64,000 bases of DNA from Flavisolibacter tropicus (lineage in GTDB: Bacteria; Bacteroidota; Bacteroidia; Chitinophagales; Chitinophagaceae), in the NCBI RefSeq assembly GCF_001644645.1, contig NZ_CP011390.1, positions 1,674,001 to 1,738,000 on the forward strand. The letters run 5' to 3'. The position numbers and the translations under genes are program-made. The notes beneath the pieces are model-generated. The model did not search any database, was not told the DNA's origin, and saw only the letters and a program-made list of their open reading frames with translations. Positions 18,800 through 26,529 of the stretch are shown here, piece after piece (position 1 is the first letter of the stretch; each line of letters begins with the position of its first letter).

Positions 18800-19147
18800 T
18801 TAATCACAGTTTATACGGTCATTTATGGTTGAGGGTTGTGAGCAAAGAAGAAACTCTAATTCTTCATCCGTATTATTAAGTATCCGATGACGCTGGCCAG
18901 GTTTAATATGAATGCCTTCGCCTGCAACTACATCAATATGGTCACCCTCAATTTCAAATTGAGCAATCCCTTTGAGAATATAAAAGAATTGTTGCGCCTG
19001 GTTATGATAATGTTTTGCCTCTGCTGTCTTTGCTGGCATTCGCTCCTGCTTTACAGAAAGGCTATCTTCTGCCACCAGGTTCCACCCGTCACAATTGTCA
19101 CCCCAGGTATAATGTTGCAAACAATTGTTTTTGGAAACAGGCTTCAT
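18800..19147 (-). CDS. Small cupin protein inside the arginine operon
   Basis: 115 residues, a single cupin_2 barrel. The first metal motif is KHYHNQAQQFFYILKG (His-His-Gln-style spacing with Tyr after). The second is GEGIHIKPGQRHRILN, where His replaces the usual spacing Gly-Pro-His. Its ATG abuts the argG stop codon with no gap, and argC begins 1 base after its own stop, so it is a firm operon member. No arginine step lacks an enzyme, so its role is unknown. Binding a pathway metabolite or a regulatory function is possible. WGDNCDGWNLV near the N-terminus may be a family mark. Confidence 0.85.
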   Translation of the reverse strand: MKPVSKNNCLQHYTWGDNCDGWNLVAEDSLSVKQERMPAKTAEAKHYHNQAQQFFYILKGIAQFEIEGDHIDVVAGEGIHIKPGQRHRILNNTDEELEFLLCSQPSTINDRINCD

Positions 19148-20341
19148 TTACTTTACACTATCTTTTACTTGGTGAAAAATGGCTGTCTGATTACCAAAGA
19201 TCTTACTAAAGCCACGTACGTCTTCTCCGCTCCAGCCGTTATTCATTTCACCATACTTTCCAAATTTGCTGCTCATCAAGTCATAAGGCGACTCAATACC
19301 GATAACTTGGAAATGATAAGGTTGTAGTTGTACAAACACATCACCTGTTACTTGTTGCTGGGCACTTTCAAAGAAAGCTTCAATATCGCGCATTACAGGG
19401 TCAAGGATCTGCCCTTCATGCAGCCAGTTGCCGTAGAATTGCGCCAACTGGTCTTTCCAGTTCAATTGCCATTTCGTCAACACATGCTTTTCTAATGCAT
19501 GGTGGGCCTTTAAAATTACCATAGGAGCAGCCGCTTCAAAACCTACACGCCCTTTGATACCAATGATCGTATCACCTATATGAATATCACGGCCAATAGC
19601 AAAAGGTCCTGCCAGCTTCTGTAAATATTGAATAGATTCAGATGGATGATTGAAAGACTTATCATTCACCTTTTGCAACTCTCCTTTTACAAAACTTAGC
19701 TTAACTTCTTCAGGAGTAGTCTTAGTTAATTGAGTAGGCCAGGCTTCTTCAGGCAATACACCTTTAGAAGATAGTGTTTCTTTACCTCCAACACTGGTAC
19801 CCCACAAACCTTTATTAATTGAGTAAACCGCCTTATCAAAATTCATTTCCACACCCTTAGCCTTTAGGTATGAAATCTCTTCTTCACGGCTAAGTTTCAT
19901 ATCGCGTATAGGCGTAATGATTTCCGCATTAGGAATCATTACATGGAAGATCATATCAAAGCGTACTTGATCATTACCAGCACCTGTACTACCGTGTGCT
20001 ACAGCATCAGCCTCTAGCTTTTGTGCGTGTTCGGCAATGTGCAGTGCTTGAATAAGACGTTCAGCACTTACACTTAATGGATAGGTGTTATTCTTTAACA
20101 CATTCCCATAAACCAAATACTTAATGATGCGGTCATAATAAGCAGGAACGGCATTTACTGTCGTATGCGTTTTCACCCCTAATTTATAGGCGTGTTGCTC
20201 TATGGTTTTTAATTCTTCTTCAGTGAAGCCACCGGTATTTACAATAATACTGTGCACTTCATAGCCTTTATCCTCGCTTAGGTATGTGGCGCAGTACGTA
20301 GTATCCAGGCCACCACTGAAACCAAGTACGACTTTCTTCAT
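19148..20341 (-). CDS. argG: Argininosuccinate synthase
   Basis: 397 residues. Joins citrulline and aspartate with ATP. The PP-loop is at the very start (VVLGFSGGLDTTYCA), followed by AHGSTGAGNDQVRF, the citrulline/aspartate-binding block. GLWGTSVGGKETL and FEAAAPMVILKAH are other family blocks. It lies 20 bases after the N-acyltransferase gene. Length is normal. Confidence 0.95.
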   Translation of the reverse strand: MKKVVLGFSGGLDTTYCATYLSEDKGYEVHSIIVNTGGFTEEELKTIEQHAYKLGVKTHTTVNAVPAYYDRIIKYLVYGNVLKNNTYPLSVSAERLIQALHIAEHAQKLEADAVAHGSTGAGNDQVRFDMIFHVMIPNAEIITPIRDMKLSREEEISYLKAKGVEMNFDKAVYSINKGLWGTSVGGKETLSSKGVLPEEAWPTQLTKTTPEEVKLSFVKGELQKVNDKSFNHPSESIQYLQKLAGPFAIGRDIHIGDTIIGIKGRVGFEAAAPMVILKAHHALEKHVLTKWQLNWKDQLAQFYGNWLHEGQILDPVMRDIEAFFESAQQQVTGDVFVQLQPYHFQVIGIESPYDLMSSKFGKYGEMNNGWSGEDVRGFSKIFGNQTAIFHQVKDSVK

Positions 20342-20361
20342 TTCTAGTTTGTGATGATTTA

Positions 20362-21060
20362 TTAATGGAACAGATTAAACATTGATATTTTTAGCTTGCG
20401 GTTGGAGCTGCGATCTATATTAGTCAAGCGCTTCAGGAACTTATTCTGCTTGATTTTCAGCAGGCGCTCATAGATCTTACTTTTCTTTTCAAAATGCTCC
20501 TTTGTTTCCTTTGGTTCATAATGATCCTTAGGGTCAAATAGCATGGCGGTGCATAAGCAATTCTTACGGTCTTTGCTCATCAGAATTTCGTAATTGACAC
20601 AGCTTTTGCAGCCAGCCCAAAACTTTTCGTCCTGAGTAAGTTCAGAGTAAGTCACCGGCTCATAACCCAGATCACTATTGATCTTCATTACAGCCAGTCC
20701 TGTTGTTAAACCAAAGATTTTTGCATCAGGGTACTTCTCCCGGCTTAGTTGGAAGATGCGCTGCTTTATTCCTTTAGCTACGCCGCTTTTACGGAAAGCA
20801 GGAGATACGATCAAGCCAGAATTGGCTACATATTCACCTTCCCAGGTTTCTATATAGCAAAAGCCTACCCAGGTACCATCTTCAGTAACAGCTATTACAG
20901 CCTTGCCCTCTTCCATTTTCAGGGCTACGTATTCAGGACTGCGTTTAGCGATTCCTGTTCCGCGCGCTTTAGCTGAAGCTTCCATTTCGTCAGTTATCAA
21001 AACTGAATACTTTTTATCAGCAGGTGTTGCCACTCTGATAATAATCTTCTGATTATCCAC
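20362..21060 (-). CDS. GNAT-family N-acyltransferase, likely N-acylglutamate synthase
   Basis: 232 residues from GTG 21060. A TTG at 21126 would add 22 residues, but the conserved GNAT beginning IIIRVATPADKKYS lies right after the GTG. The acyl-CoA binding region is around NSGLIVSPAFRKSGVAKGIK. A cysteine-rich stretch follows (GCKSC at about 170, then CLC about 15 residues on), which is uncommon in GNAT proteins. It is the first gene of an arginine operon that lacks argA and argJ. From memory, the Bacteroides thetaiotaomicron homologue in the same position was implicated by mutant fitness data as the missing N-acylglutamate (succinylglutamate) synthase. That is the likely role, given Val90 in ArgF'. 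Confidence 0.8.
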   Translation of the reverse strand: MDNQKIIIRVATPADKKYSVLITDEMEASAKARGTGIAKRSPEYVALKMEEGKAVIAVTEDGTWVGFCYIETWEGEYVANSGLIVSPAFRKSGVAKGIKQRIFQLSREKYPDAKIFGLTTGLAVMKINSDLGYEPVTYSELTQDEKFWAGCKSCVNYEILMSKDRKNCLCTAMLFDPKDHYEPKETKEHFEKKSKIYERLLKIKQNKFLKRLTNIDRSSNRKLKISMFNLFH

Positions 21061-21141
21061 GATGTTGTAAAAGAAAGTTGTTGAATAAGTAAGTAGTAGA
21101 TGACCAATCTTATAGAACAAATACAAGCCGGAGATATTTCA

Positions 21142-21177
21142 CTGATAGGGACCTTGGTTAGCGGTTCGTCCTATCAG
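21142..21177 (-). promoter_or_regulatory. Hairpin overlapping the leader-peptide stop codon, candidate arginine attenuator
   Basis: On the minus strand CTGATAGGAC (21177-21168) pairs with GTCCCTATCAG (21152-21142), a 10-pair stem with one bulged C and a 15-base loop. The TGA stop of the leader reading frame (21176-21174) lies within the first arm. A ribosome stalled at the arginine codons just upstream would leave the stem free, and one reaching the stop would melt it. No run of U follows, so a simple terminator is not evident. Control of translation or Rho access is possible. Confidence 0.55.
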
Positions 21178-21290
21178 CATCCACGTCGTCTCGATAAATA
21201 GCGGAAAAGATCAAAACACACCTCATACACACCTGTAGCCAGGTGGGAATGGAATAAAATCTGCTTAGTGTGTGAATTTGATGCTATCAT
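21174..21290 (-). CDS. Candidate 38-residue arginine leader peptide
   Basis: ATG 21290 lies 14 bases after a TACATTTG -7 box, so the mRNA would start only a few bases before it. The frame runs 38 codons and ends Phe-Arg-Tyr-Leu-Ser-Arg-Arg-Arg-Gly-Cys-stop (codons CGC...AGA CGA CGT). A fourth arginine lies five residues before the triplet. Three arginine codons in a row at the end of a short frame, right at a hairpin, in front of an arginine operon, match the plan of ribosome-mediated attenuation. The protein itself resembles nothing I know. It is not proven to be translated. Confidence 0.55.
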   Translation of the reverse strand: MIASNSHTKQILFHSHLATGVYEVCFDLFRYLSRRRGC

Positions 21291-21303
21291 GTGTAATGAG
21301 TTA

Positions 21304-21336
21304 CAAATGTATAATACCTTGAATAAAACGTGCCAA
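21304..21336 (-). promoter_or_regulatory. Promoter of the arginine operon
   Basis: On the minus strand TTG (21336-21334) is followed after 22 bases by TACATTTG (21311-21304). This fits the Bacteroidota -33 TTTG / -7 TAnnTTTG consensus, though the spacing is at the long end. The transcript would start near 21297 and carry a leader of about 235 bases before the first enzyme gene. Confidence 0.6.
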
Positions 21337-21646
21337 CTTTTTTTGTTAATCCCTGTCAAGTGATATGTAAGCGGTTATTAAAGCTGAAAACATCGATGGC
21401 AAAAGCAACATTTAACGGGCTATTAAGAGCCCAACGCCGCGCTAATAAAAAAGTGACAAGTGCTTATTCCAAGAGGGAAATTCCTTTTCTCCGAGACAGT
21501 TTCAAATGGGCTAAATGTAGCAAATGGCGAAACCAATGCACAGGAACTACTCCATAAACTGCAGATGGCTTTCAAACCTCGTTTTTCCAATTACTTATCT
21601 TTACACCACCTCTAAGATTAGTTTTATACCTAGAGCCCTACCTGCT

Positions 21647-22153
21647 ATGACCCGAATTGGATTGATTTCAGATACCCACAACTATTTAGACCCCGCCGTA
21701 TTCAAACATTTTGAAACCTGTGACGAGATCTGGCATGCAGGTGATTTCGGCACTAAAGCAATAGCAGATGAACTTCAAGCTTTTAAGCCCTTAAAAGGCG
21801 TCTTTGGCAACATTGATGGTCGCGATATCCGAAGTGTTTATCCTGAAATACTGGTCTGGTCCTGTGAAGAGGTAACCGTTTACATGAAGCATATAGCCGG
21901 TTATCCTGGCCGCTATGCTCCAGGAGTAAAGCAAGACTTGGTTAACAACCAGGCGAAACTCTTCATCAGTGGGCACTCCCATATTTTAAAGGTTATTTAC
22001 GATGACGATATCAATTGCCTGCATATGAATCCCGGAGCAGCTGGCAATCAAGGATGGCACCAGGTAAGAACGCTTATTCGCTTTGCTATTGATGGTAAAA
22101 TCATAAAAGATTGTGAAGTTATTGAACTAGGCAGACGTGGATCACAATTATAA
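21647..22153 (+). CDS. YfcE/MJ0936-type metallophosphoesterase
   Basis: 168 residues from ATG 21647; the frame is open further upstream, but conserved sequence starts at the Met. Metal-binding motifs in order are ISDTHN, HAGDFG, GNIDGR and SGHSH, the full set of this phosphodiesterase family. It probably hydrolyses a phosphodiester or nucleotide; the physiological substrate is unknown. The 310 bases upstream (21337-21646) hold no gene I would call. TATCTTTA at 21594-21601 is close to a -7 box. Confidence 0.88.
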   Translation: MTRIGLISDTHNYLDPAVFKHFETCDEIWHAGDFGTKAIADELQAFKPLKGVFGNIDGRDIRSVYPEILVWSCEEVTVYMKHIAGYPGRYAPGVKQDLVNNQAKLFISGHSHILKVIYDDDINCLHMNPGAAGNQGWHQVRTLIRFAIDGKIIKDCEVIELGRRGSQL

Positions 22154-22332
22154 AAGCAATATCTATTGACATAAGCAGATGTGTGATTTTCCTTATCACT
22201 CCGTAGCCTATATCTATGATCAAAGAACACGGCCCATTCAGCCATACATCATAAAAAAACACCCCACTAGCATAATGGCTCTTGTATTCCTTTTTTTGAA
22301 AAGTTAATATTGCTTTAACAAAATCAGTTGTT

Positions 22333-23442
22333 ATGTCCAGCACCATACATCGCCGTTCTTTACTCAAGCTTACCTCCTTATTGGCAATTGGCTCTGCACT
22401 CACCAAAGCTGACGTTTACGCTTCAGACTTTACGAATCAACGATTTGCTGAAGGCCCAATACGACTTACCTCAAATGAAAATCCCTATGGCCCCTCTCCT
22501 ATGGCACGAAGGGCTATGGCTGATGCTATTACTCAATCTAATCGGTATCCTTGGGATGTCACTACCAAGCTGCTGGAAAAACTGGGTACACTATATGGCT
22601 TAACATCGGAGCATGTATTATTGGGTGCGGGCTCCTCTGAAATCCTGGGTTTGTCAACACTACTGGCAGCGTTAAATAAGGGAAATGCTATTACAGCAGC
22701 ACCTACCTTCTCTATTTGGGCACCGGTTGCAGAAAAAATGGGCCTCACCGTCACCAAGGTGCCACTTTTGGAAGAAAAGATGAATGATCTGTCGGCTATG
22801 GTTAGCCAGCTAAATGAAAACACCCGCTTGTTTTATATCTGTAACCCAAACAACCCTTCAGGTACCATATTGCCAACCGCAGCCGTTAGAGATGCTGCAG
22901 AAGAAGCCAGCAAAAAAAGCCTGGTTCTTATAGATGAAGCTTATCTGGATTATACCAACGAGCCAAGCCTTGTAAACATGGTCAGTACTAATAAAAACAT
23001 AATCATCGCAAAAACCTTTTCTAAGATATATGGACTGGCAGGGGCTCGTATTGGTTATGCTATTGCGCACCCCGATACTATTAATAAACTAGCGGCCCTT
23101 CAGCCATGGGCTAATGCAGGCGTTAGCGCTGTTTCTCTGGCTGCGGCTTTAGCCTCACTTGACGACAAATCCTTTGTTGCCAGCTCCAAAGAAAAGAATA
23201 CAGAAGCAAGAATGTATACACAAAAAGAATTGGAAAGCCTGGGTATTAAAGTAATTCCTTCACACACCAATTTCATTTACTATTCTTTAGCTAATTACAA
23301 GGGCAATTGGCAGGAAGCACTCCGGGCTAAAAACATTCTTTCCGCAGGAACATATGAACAACAGGGGCAATGGACACGCACCACTGTAGGTACATTAAAG
23401 GAAATGCAGCAATTTATTTCTGCCGTAAAAGCAATAGTATAA
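22333..23442 (+). CDS. Exported HisC-like PLP aminotransferase with Tat signal
   Basis: 369 residues, class I/II aminotransferase of the histidinol-phosphate aminotransferase type: LTSNENPYGPSPMARRAM, YICNPNNPSGTILP, VLIDEAYLDY, and PLP Lys in KTFSKIYGLAGARIGYA. The N-terminus is unusual: HRRSLLKLTSLLAIGSAL is a twin-arginine (RRSLLK) signal followed by a hydrophobic stretch and ADVYA cleavage site. A fold that binds PLP before export suits the Tat route. So this is probably a periplasmic transaminase and not the biosynthetic HisC. It stands alone, without other his genes. Confidence 0.85.
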   Translation: MSSTIHRRSLLKLTSLLAIGSALTKADVYASDFTNQRFAEGPIRLTSNENPYGPSPMARRAMADAITQSNRYPWDVTTKLLEKLGTLYGLTSEHVLLGAGSSEILGLSTLLAALNKGNAITAAPTFSIWAPVAEKMGLTVTKVPLLEEKMNDLSAMVSQLNENTRLFYICNPNNPSGTILPTAAVRDAAEEASKKSLVLIDEAYLDYTNEPSLVNMVSTNKNIIIAKTFSKIYGLAGARIGYAIAHPDTINKLAALQPWANAGVSAVSLAAALASLDDKSFVASSKEKNTEARMYTQKELESLGIKVIPSHTNFIYYSLANYKGNWQEALRAKNILSAGTYEQQGQWTRTTVGTLKEMQQFISAVKAIV

Positions 23443-23546
23443 TTCTCTTTTAGGTTAAGTAGTTCGTATAGATGAAAGTGGACCGTTGATAGATGACTGG
23501 AGCCTGCAATCAACCGAATTCAACCCACTTTAATAAGAACCGTATT

Positions 23547-23594
23547 TATAAAAAGAAAAGGTCAACCAGTAACAGTTGACCTTTTCTTTTTATA
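23547..23594. terminator. Bidirectional terminator
   Basis: 20-base perfect stem (23547-23566 with 23575-23594; core AAAAGGTCAAC/GTTGACCTTTT) between hisC-like (plus) and the small membrane protein (minus). A/T-rich ends give a T tract in both directions. Confidence 0.9.
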
Positions 23595-23604
23595 AAATGA
23601 GGTG

Positions 23605-24063
23605 TTAGAACCATCCTCTACCAGCACCAATTTCACGTATTGGCCAAGGAATAGATGCCAATACAATCAATAAGGCAATTAGATAAAAGATAAATGTACG
23701 TTTATGCTTAGCACTATCAGGAATACTCTTTTTACTTTGGGCCTTACCAATATGAAGGAGGACTATTGCTACCAACATACCAATGGTATGTTCTACGGCA
23801 AAGAAACGTGAAACAGGGTCACCCATTACCTCACCCATACCTCTGTTAGAAATATTTTGATATCCCCAGGCACCCATAAACCAAAGTGCTATTCCCACCA
23901 ACAGCATAATGTCAGCAAAAATGGTCAACAACAGGCCTACAGTGCGATCACTCTTTTCAAAAGGTCTGTTACCAGCTGTTGCACTTTTGAAAATAGCAAC
24001 CAGCAATAAGATTAAAACGATCCACCGACCGAAACTATGCAAATGCAATAAGCCTGTATACAT
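23605..24063 (-). CDS. Four-helix membrane protein, 'cytochrome B'-like
   Basis: 152 residues with four hydrophobic segments (about 12-28, 45-65, 88-105, 125-143). Conserved-looking histidines sit at helix ends: LLHLHSFGRW, VEHTIGML and LLHIGKA. Bacteroidota proteins of this kind are often labelled cytochrome B without proof of haem binding. The paired His residues make haem ligation possible, but no function is established. A TAGTTTTG -7 box lies about 26 bases upstream. Confidence 0.75.
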   Translation of the reverse strand: MYTGLLHLHSFGRWIVLILLLVAIFKSATAGNRPFEKSDRTVGLLLTIFADIMLLVGIALWFMGAWGYQNISNRGMGEVMGDPVSRFFAVEHTIGMLVAIVLLHIGKAQSKKSIPDSAKHKRTFIFYLIALLIVLASIPWPIREIGAGRGWF

Positions 24064-24088
24064 ACACGTGTTGATTTTTGATATGCGC

Positions 24089-24096
24089 CAAAACTA
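24089..24096 (-). promoter_or_regulatory. -7 box of the four-helix membrane protein gene
   Basis: TAGTTTTG on the minus strand (reads CAAAACTA on plus) fits TAnnTTTG. It is 26 bases before the ATG at 24063. No clear -33 box. Confidence 0.45.
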
Positions 24097-24194
24097 CAAT
24101 AGCAATGGCGTAATACAAACTTTACTTATCCGCATTTCTCCTGTAGATTGTTATCTTACCTCATGTAATAAACAATTAAGAAGTAGCGGCCATT

Positions 24195-24226
24195 CTTTCA
24201 CATTTCACTTTTCACGTCTCACGTCC
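24195..24226. repeat. Short interspersed TTCAC-rich intergenic repeat
   Basis: A run of TTTCAC / TTCACGTCTCACGTC words directly after the TolB-like gene's stop. The 12-mer TTCACGTCTCAC (24211-24222) recurs exactly at 62102-62113 beside sucA. Confidence 0.6.
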
Positions 24227-24229
24227 CAA

Positions 24230-25297
24230 TCATTTCACCCAATCAGCAATAAAAATATTCGTATCATGGGTACCGCCATTATTCCGGTTGCTGCAAAATA
24301 CAATCTTCTTCCCGTCTGGACTAAACATAGGAAAGGCATCAAATCCTTTGTCCCGGCTAATCTTTTCTAACCCACTACCATCTTTATTTACGAGGTACAT
24401 ATTAAACGGAAAGCCCCTTTTATACTCGTGATTACTACAGAATATTATTCGGCCATCCTTTGTAAAATTTGGTGCCCAATTGGCTTGCCCAAGGTTGGTG
24501 ATTTGATTAGCCCCACTACCGTCTGCATTGGCCACCCACACTTCCATTTTAGTAGGCGCTACTAAACCTTCCTTTAATAGGTCTTTATATTCCTTTACTT
24601 CCTCTTCCGTCTTGGGCCTACTTGCACGCCAGATAATTTGTTTCCCATCCGGACTAAACCAGGCACCCCCATCATAGCCCAATGTATTGGTTACCTGCTT
24701 GATCTTTCCTGTTTTCAAATCCATTACATACAAATCAAGATCACCATTTCGCGTAGAAGTAAAGATCATCTTACGCCCGTCGGCAGACAAGGTAGCTTCC
24801 GCATCATATCCTGGGGTATTCGTTAACTGTTTGGTTTGTTTTCCGCCTGTATCGGTAATGAAAATATCGTAGCTGCTATAGATTGGCCAGATATATTTAT
24901 TGCCATATTTAGCTCTATCGGGCGTAGGAGGACACTCATCTCCAGCCTTATGGGTAGAGGCATATACTACGTGCTTATTGTCCTTTGTAATGAACGCACA
25001 GGTAGTGCGGCCTTTACCAGAAGAGATCATTTTGTATTGAAATGCCTCTCCCACCTTTGGCACACGCCCAATGAATATCTGGTCGCATGGCAAACCATCT
25101 TTTCGAGAAGTGCGTTGAAAAACAAGCGCTTTCCCATCATAGCTCCAATAAGCTTCTGCATTATCACCACCAAAGGTTAATTGCTGAAGATTACGAAAAT
25201 GCGTTTCCTCTGGATAATGTAAGGTATCAGCAGGGGCTTGTGAATGAGCTGTTACCAGCAGCATCACAGAAACAAAAAGGCAAGCAGTTCTTCTCAT
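24230..25297 (-). CDS. Secreted TolB-like (PD40) beta-propeller protein
   Basis: 355 residues from ATG 25297; an upstream in-frame start at 25345 would precede the signal peptide (RRTACLFVSVMLLVTAHSQA) with unrelated residues. It contains repeated PD40/WD40-type blades: GDNAEAYWSYDGKALVFQR, GYDAEATLSADGRKMIFTS, GYDGGAWFSPDGKQIIWRA, ANWAPNFTKDGRIIFCS and GFDAFPMFSPDGKKIVFCS. It is the propeller alone, with no attached peptidase or OmpA domain. It is probably periplasmic; the ligand is unknown. It ends in the TTCAC repeat region. Confidence 0.85.
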   Translation of the reverse strand: MRRTACLFVSVMLLVTAHSQAPADTLHYPEETHFRNLQQLTFGGDNAEAYWSYDGKALVFQRTSRKDGLPCDQIFIGRVPKVGEAFQYKMISSGKGRTTCAFITKDNKHVVYASTHKAGDECPPTPDRAKYGNKYIWPIYSSYDIFITDTGGKQTKQLTNTPGYDAEATLSADGRKMIFTSTRNGDLDLYVMDLKTGKIKQVTNTLGYDGGAWFSPDGKQIIWRASRPKTEEEVKEYKDLLKEGLVAPTKMEVWVANADGSGANQITNLGQANWAPNFTKDGRIIFCSNHEYKRGFPFNMYLVNKDGSGLEKISRDKGFDAFPMFSPDGKKIVFCSNRNNGGTHDTNIFIADWVK

Positions 25298-25328
25298 GTA
25301 AAATTTATTGACAGTTATTAACGTAATG

Positions 25329-25367
25329 CAAAAATAATGGTTCACAATAAGCCTTTATTTAGATTTG
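25329..25367. promoter_or_regulatory. Two divergent -7 boxes in a 73-base gap
   Basis: Minus strand: TATTTTTG (25336-25329), 31 bases before the TolB-like ATG. Plus strand: TAGATTTG (25360-25367), only 3 bases before the TPR lipoprotein ATG at 25371. Both fit TAnnTTTG. The plus one implies a leaderless or nearly leaderless mRNA. Confidence 0.5.
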
Positions 25368-25370
25368 CGC

Positions 25371-26351
25371 ATGCGATATCTAGTCGGAATACTATCTACT
25401 CTGTCCGTTTTAACGGCATGCACCAATAGCGGCAACACAGATCCACTATTAACAAAAGAGCCTTACGACAAGCTATCCGATAGTATCAATCAGGCACCCA
25501 ACGACGCCGAGCTATATTACAAGCGCGGCACTTTACTTTTTCAAAATAACGAACTTCATTATGCGCAATCAGACCTGCAAAAGGCCTGGAGCCTGGCACC
25601 AACAGAAGAGCACGCTTTAAGTCTCACTACCCTTTTGGCAAATAAACACAGCGACAGCGCCATTAACTTCCTGCAAATGGCCTTGCAAAAACTACCACAA
25701 AGCGTGGCATTAGAGGTAGGATTGGCTAGAGGCTACCAACAAAAAGGTGACTTTCAAAAAGCGTTGACACAGTGCGATCAGGTACTGACAAAACACCCAA
25801 ATAGTATTGATGCTCTTTTATTAAAGGCCGAATTGCAGAAAGATTTGAAGCAGGATGCAGAAGCATTGAAAACTTTGGAACAAGCTTACCACCTGGCTCC
25901 TTTTGACTCAGAGTTAGTACACAGTCTAGCTTTTGCCTATGCGGAATCGAAGAATAGTAAAGTGCTTGACTTGTCAGACTCGTTGATTACCGCCGATATT
26001 AAAGGCATGCATGCAGAACCCTATTACTTCAAGGGCCTTTATTTTGTAAATATTGGAAATAAAGCAGAAGCCTTAAAGCAGTTAAATGCCGCTATTCAGC
26101 ACGACTATTACTTCCTGGATGCTTACATGGAAAAAGGGCAATTGTATTACAATAATAAGCAGTACACAGAAGCGCTTAAAACCTTTCAATTAGCTACTAC
26201 TATCTCTCCCACTTTTGCTGACGCCTATTATTGGCTAGGAAAAACTAAAGAAACCATGGGAAACAAAGCAGAAGCCAAACTGGATTATCAACGCGCCTTT
26301 GGATTGGATAAAAGCCTGACGGAAGCGAAACAAGCTGCAGACAAATTATAG
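25371..26351 (+). CDS. TPR-repeat lipoprotein
   Basis: 326 residues from ATG 25371; the TTG six bases upstream is part of the -7 box. Lipoprotein signal ending LTAC (Cys about 17). It is made of some seven tetratricopeptide repeats, such as AELYYKRGTLLFQNNELHYA, VALEVGLARGYQQKGDFQKA, EPYYFKGLYFVNIGNKAEA and ADAYYWLGKTKETMGNKAEA. Probably a periplasm-facing protein-interaction scaffold; the partner is unknown. Confidence 0.88.
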   Translation: MRYLVGILSTLSVLTACTNSGNTDPLLTKEPYDKLSDSINQAPNDAELYYKRGTLLFQNNELHYAQSDLQKAWSLAPTEEHALSLTTLLANKHSDSAINFLQMALQKLPQSVALEVGLARGYQQKGDFQKALTQCDQVLTKHPNSIDALLLKAELQKDLKQDAEALKTLEQAYHLAPFDSELVHSLAFAYAESKNSKVLDLSDSLITADIKGMHAEPYYFKGLYFVNIGNKAEALKQLNAAIQHDYYFLDAYMEKGQLYYNNKQYTEALKTFQLATTISPTFADAYYWLGKTKETMGNKAEAKLDYQRAFGLDKSLTEAKQAADKL

Positions 26352-26516
26352 TTTCAATACCAAGTCTAAAACCCATCACCTGGAACAGTATCAATACACC
26401 GTGCACTCGTTTTCATATCAAATTATCAACCTGTCAACTCCAATCAGACATCCTAAAATCAGCAATCCTCCATTCCTCTCCCCAATCCCTTAATCTTCCC
26501 AAATCGTGGTTCCGAC

Positions 26517-26524
26517 TATCTTTG
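26517..26524 (+). promoter_or_regulatory. -7 box of the Ldh-type dehydrogenase gene
   Basis: TATCTTTG, an exact TAnnTTTG match, ends 5 bases before the ATG at 26530. Transcription would begin at or very near the start codon. Confidence 0.5.
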
Positions 26525-26529
26525 CGACC

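Noticed and set aside
21142..21200. Resemblance of the arginine leader to a SAM-I riboswitch core
   Set aside because: A few words look alike (GUGGA, GAACC-GC-AACC), but the closing stem and kink-turn bases are absent and the operon is for arginine. The codon run explains it better.
21396..21557. Basic 53-codon frame (MAKATFNGLLRAQRRANKK...) between arginine operon and the phosphodiesterase
   Set aside because: No family, promoter or neighbour supports it. It could be real but cannot be told from chance.
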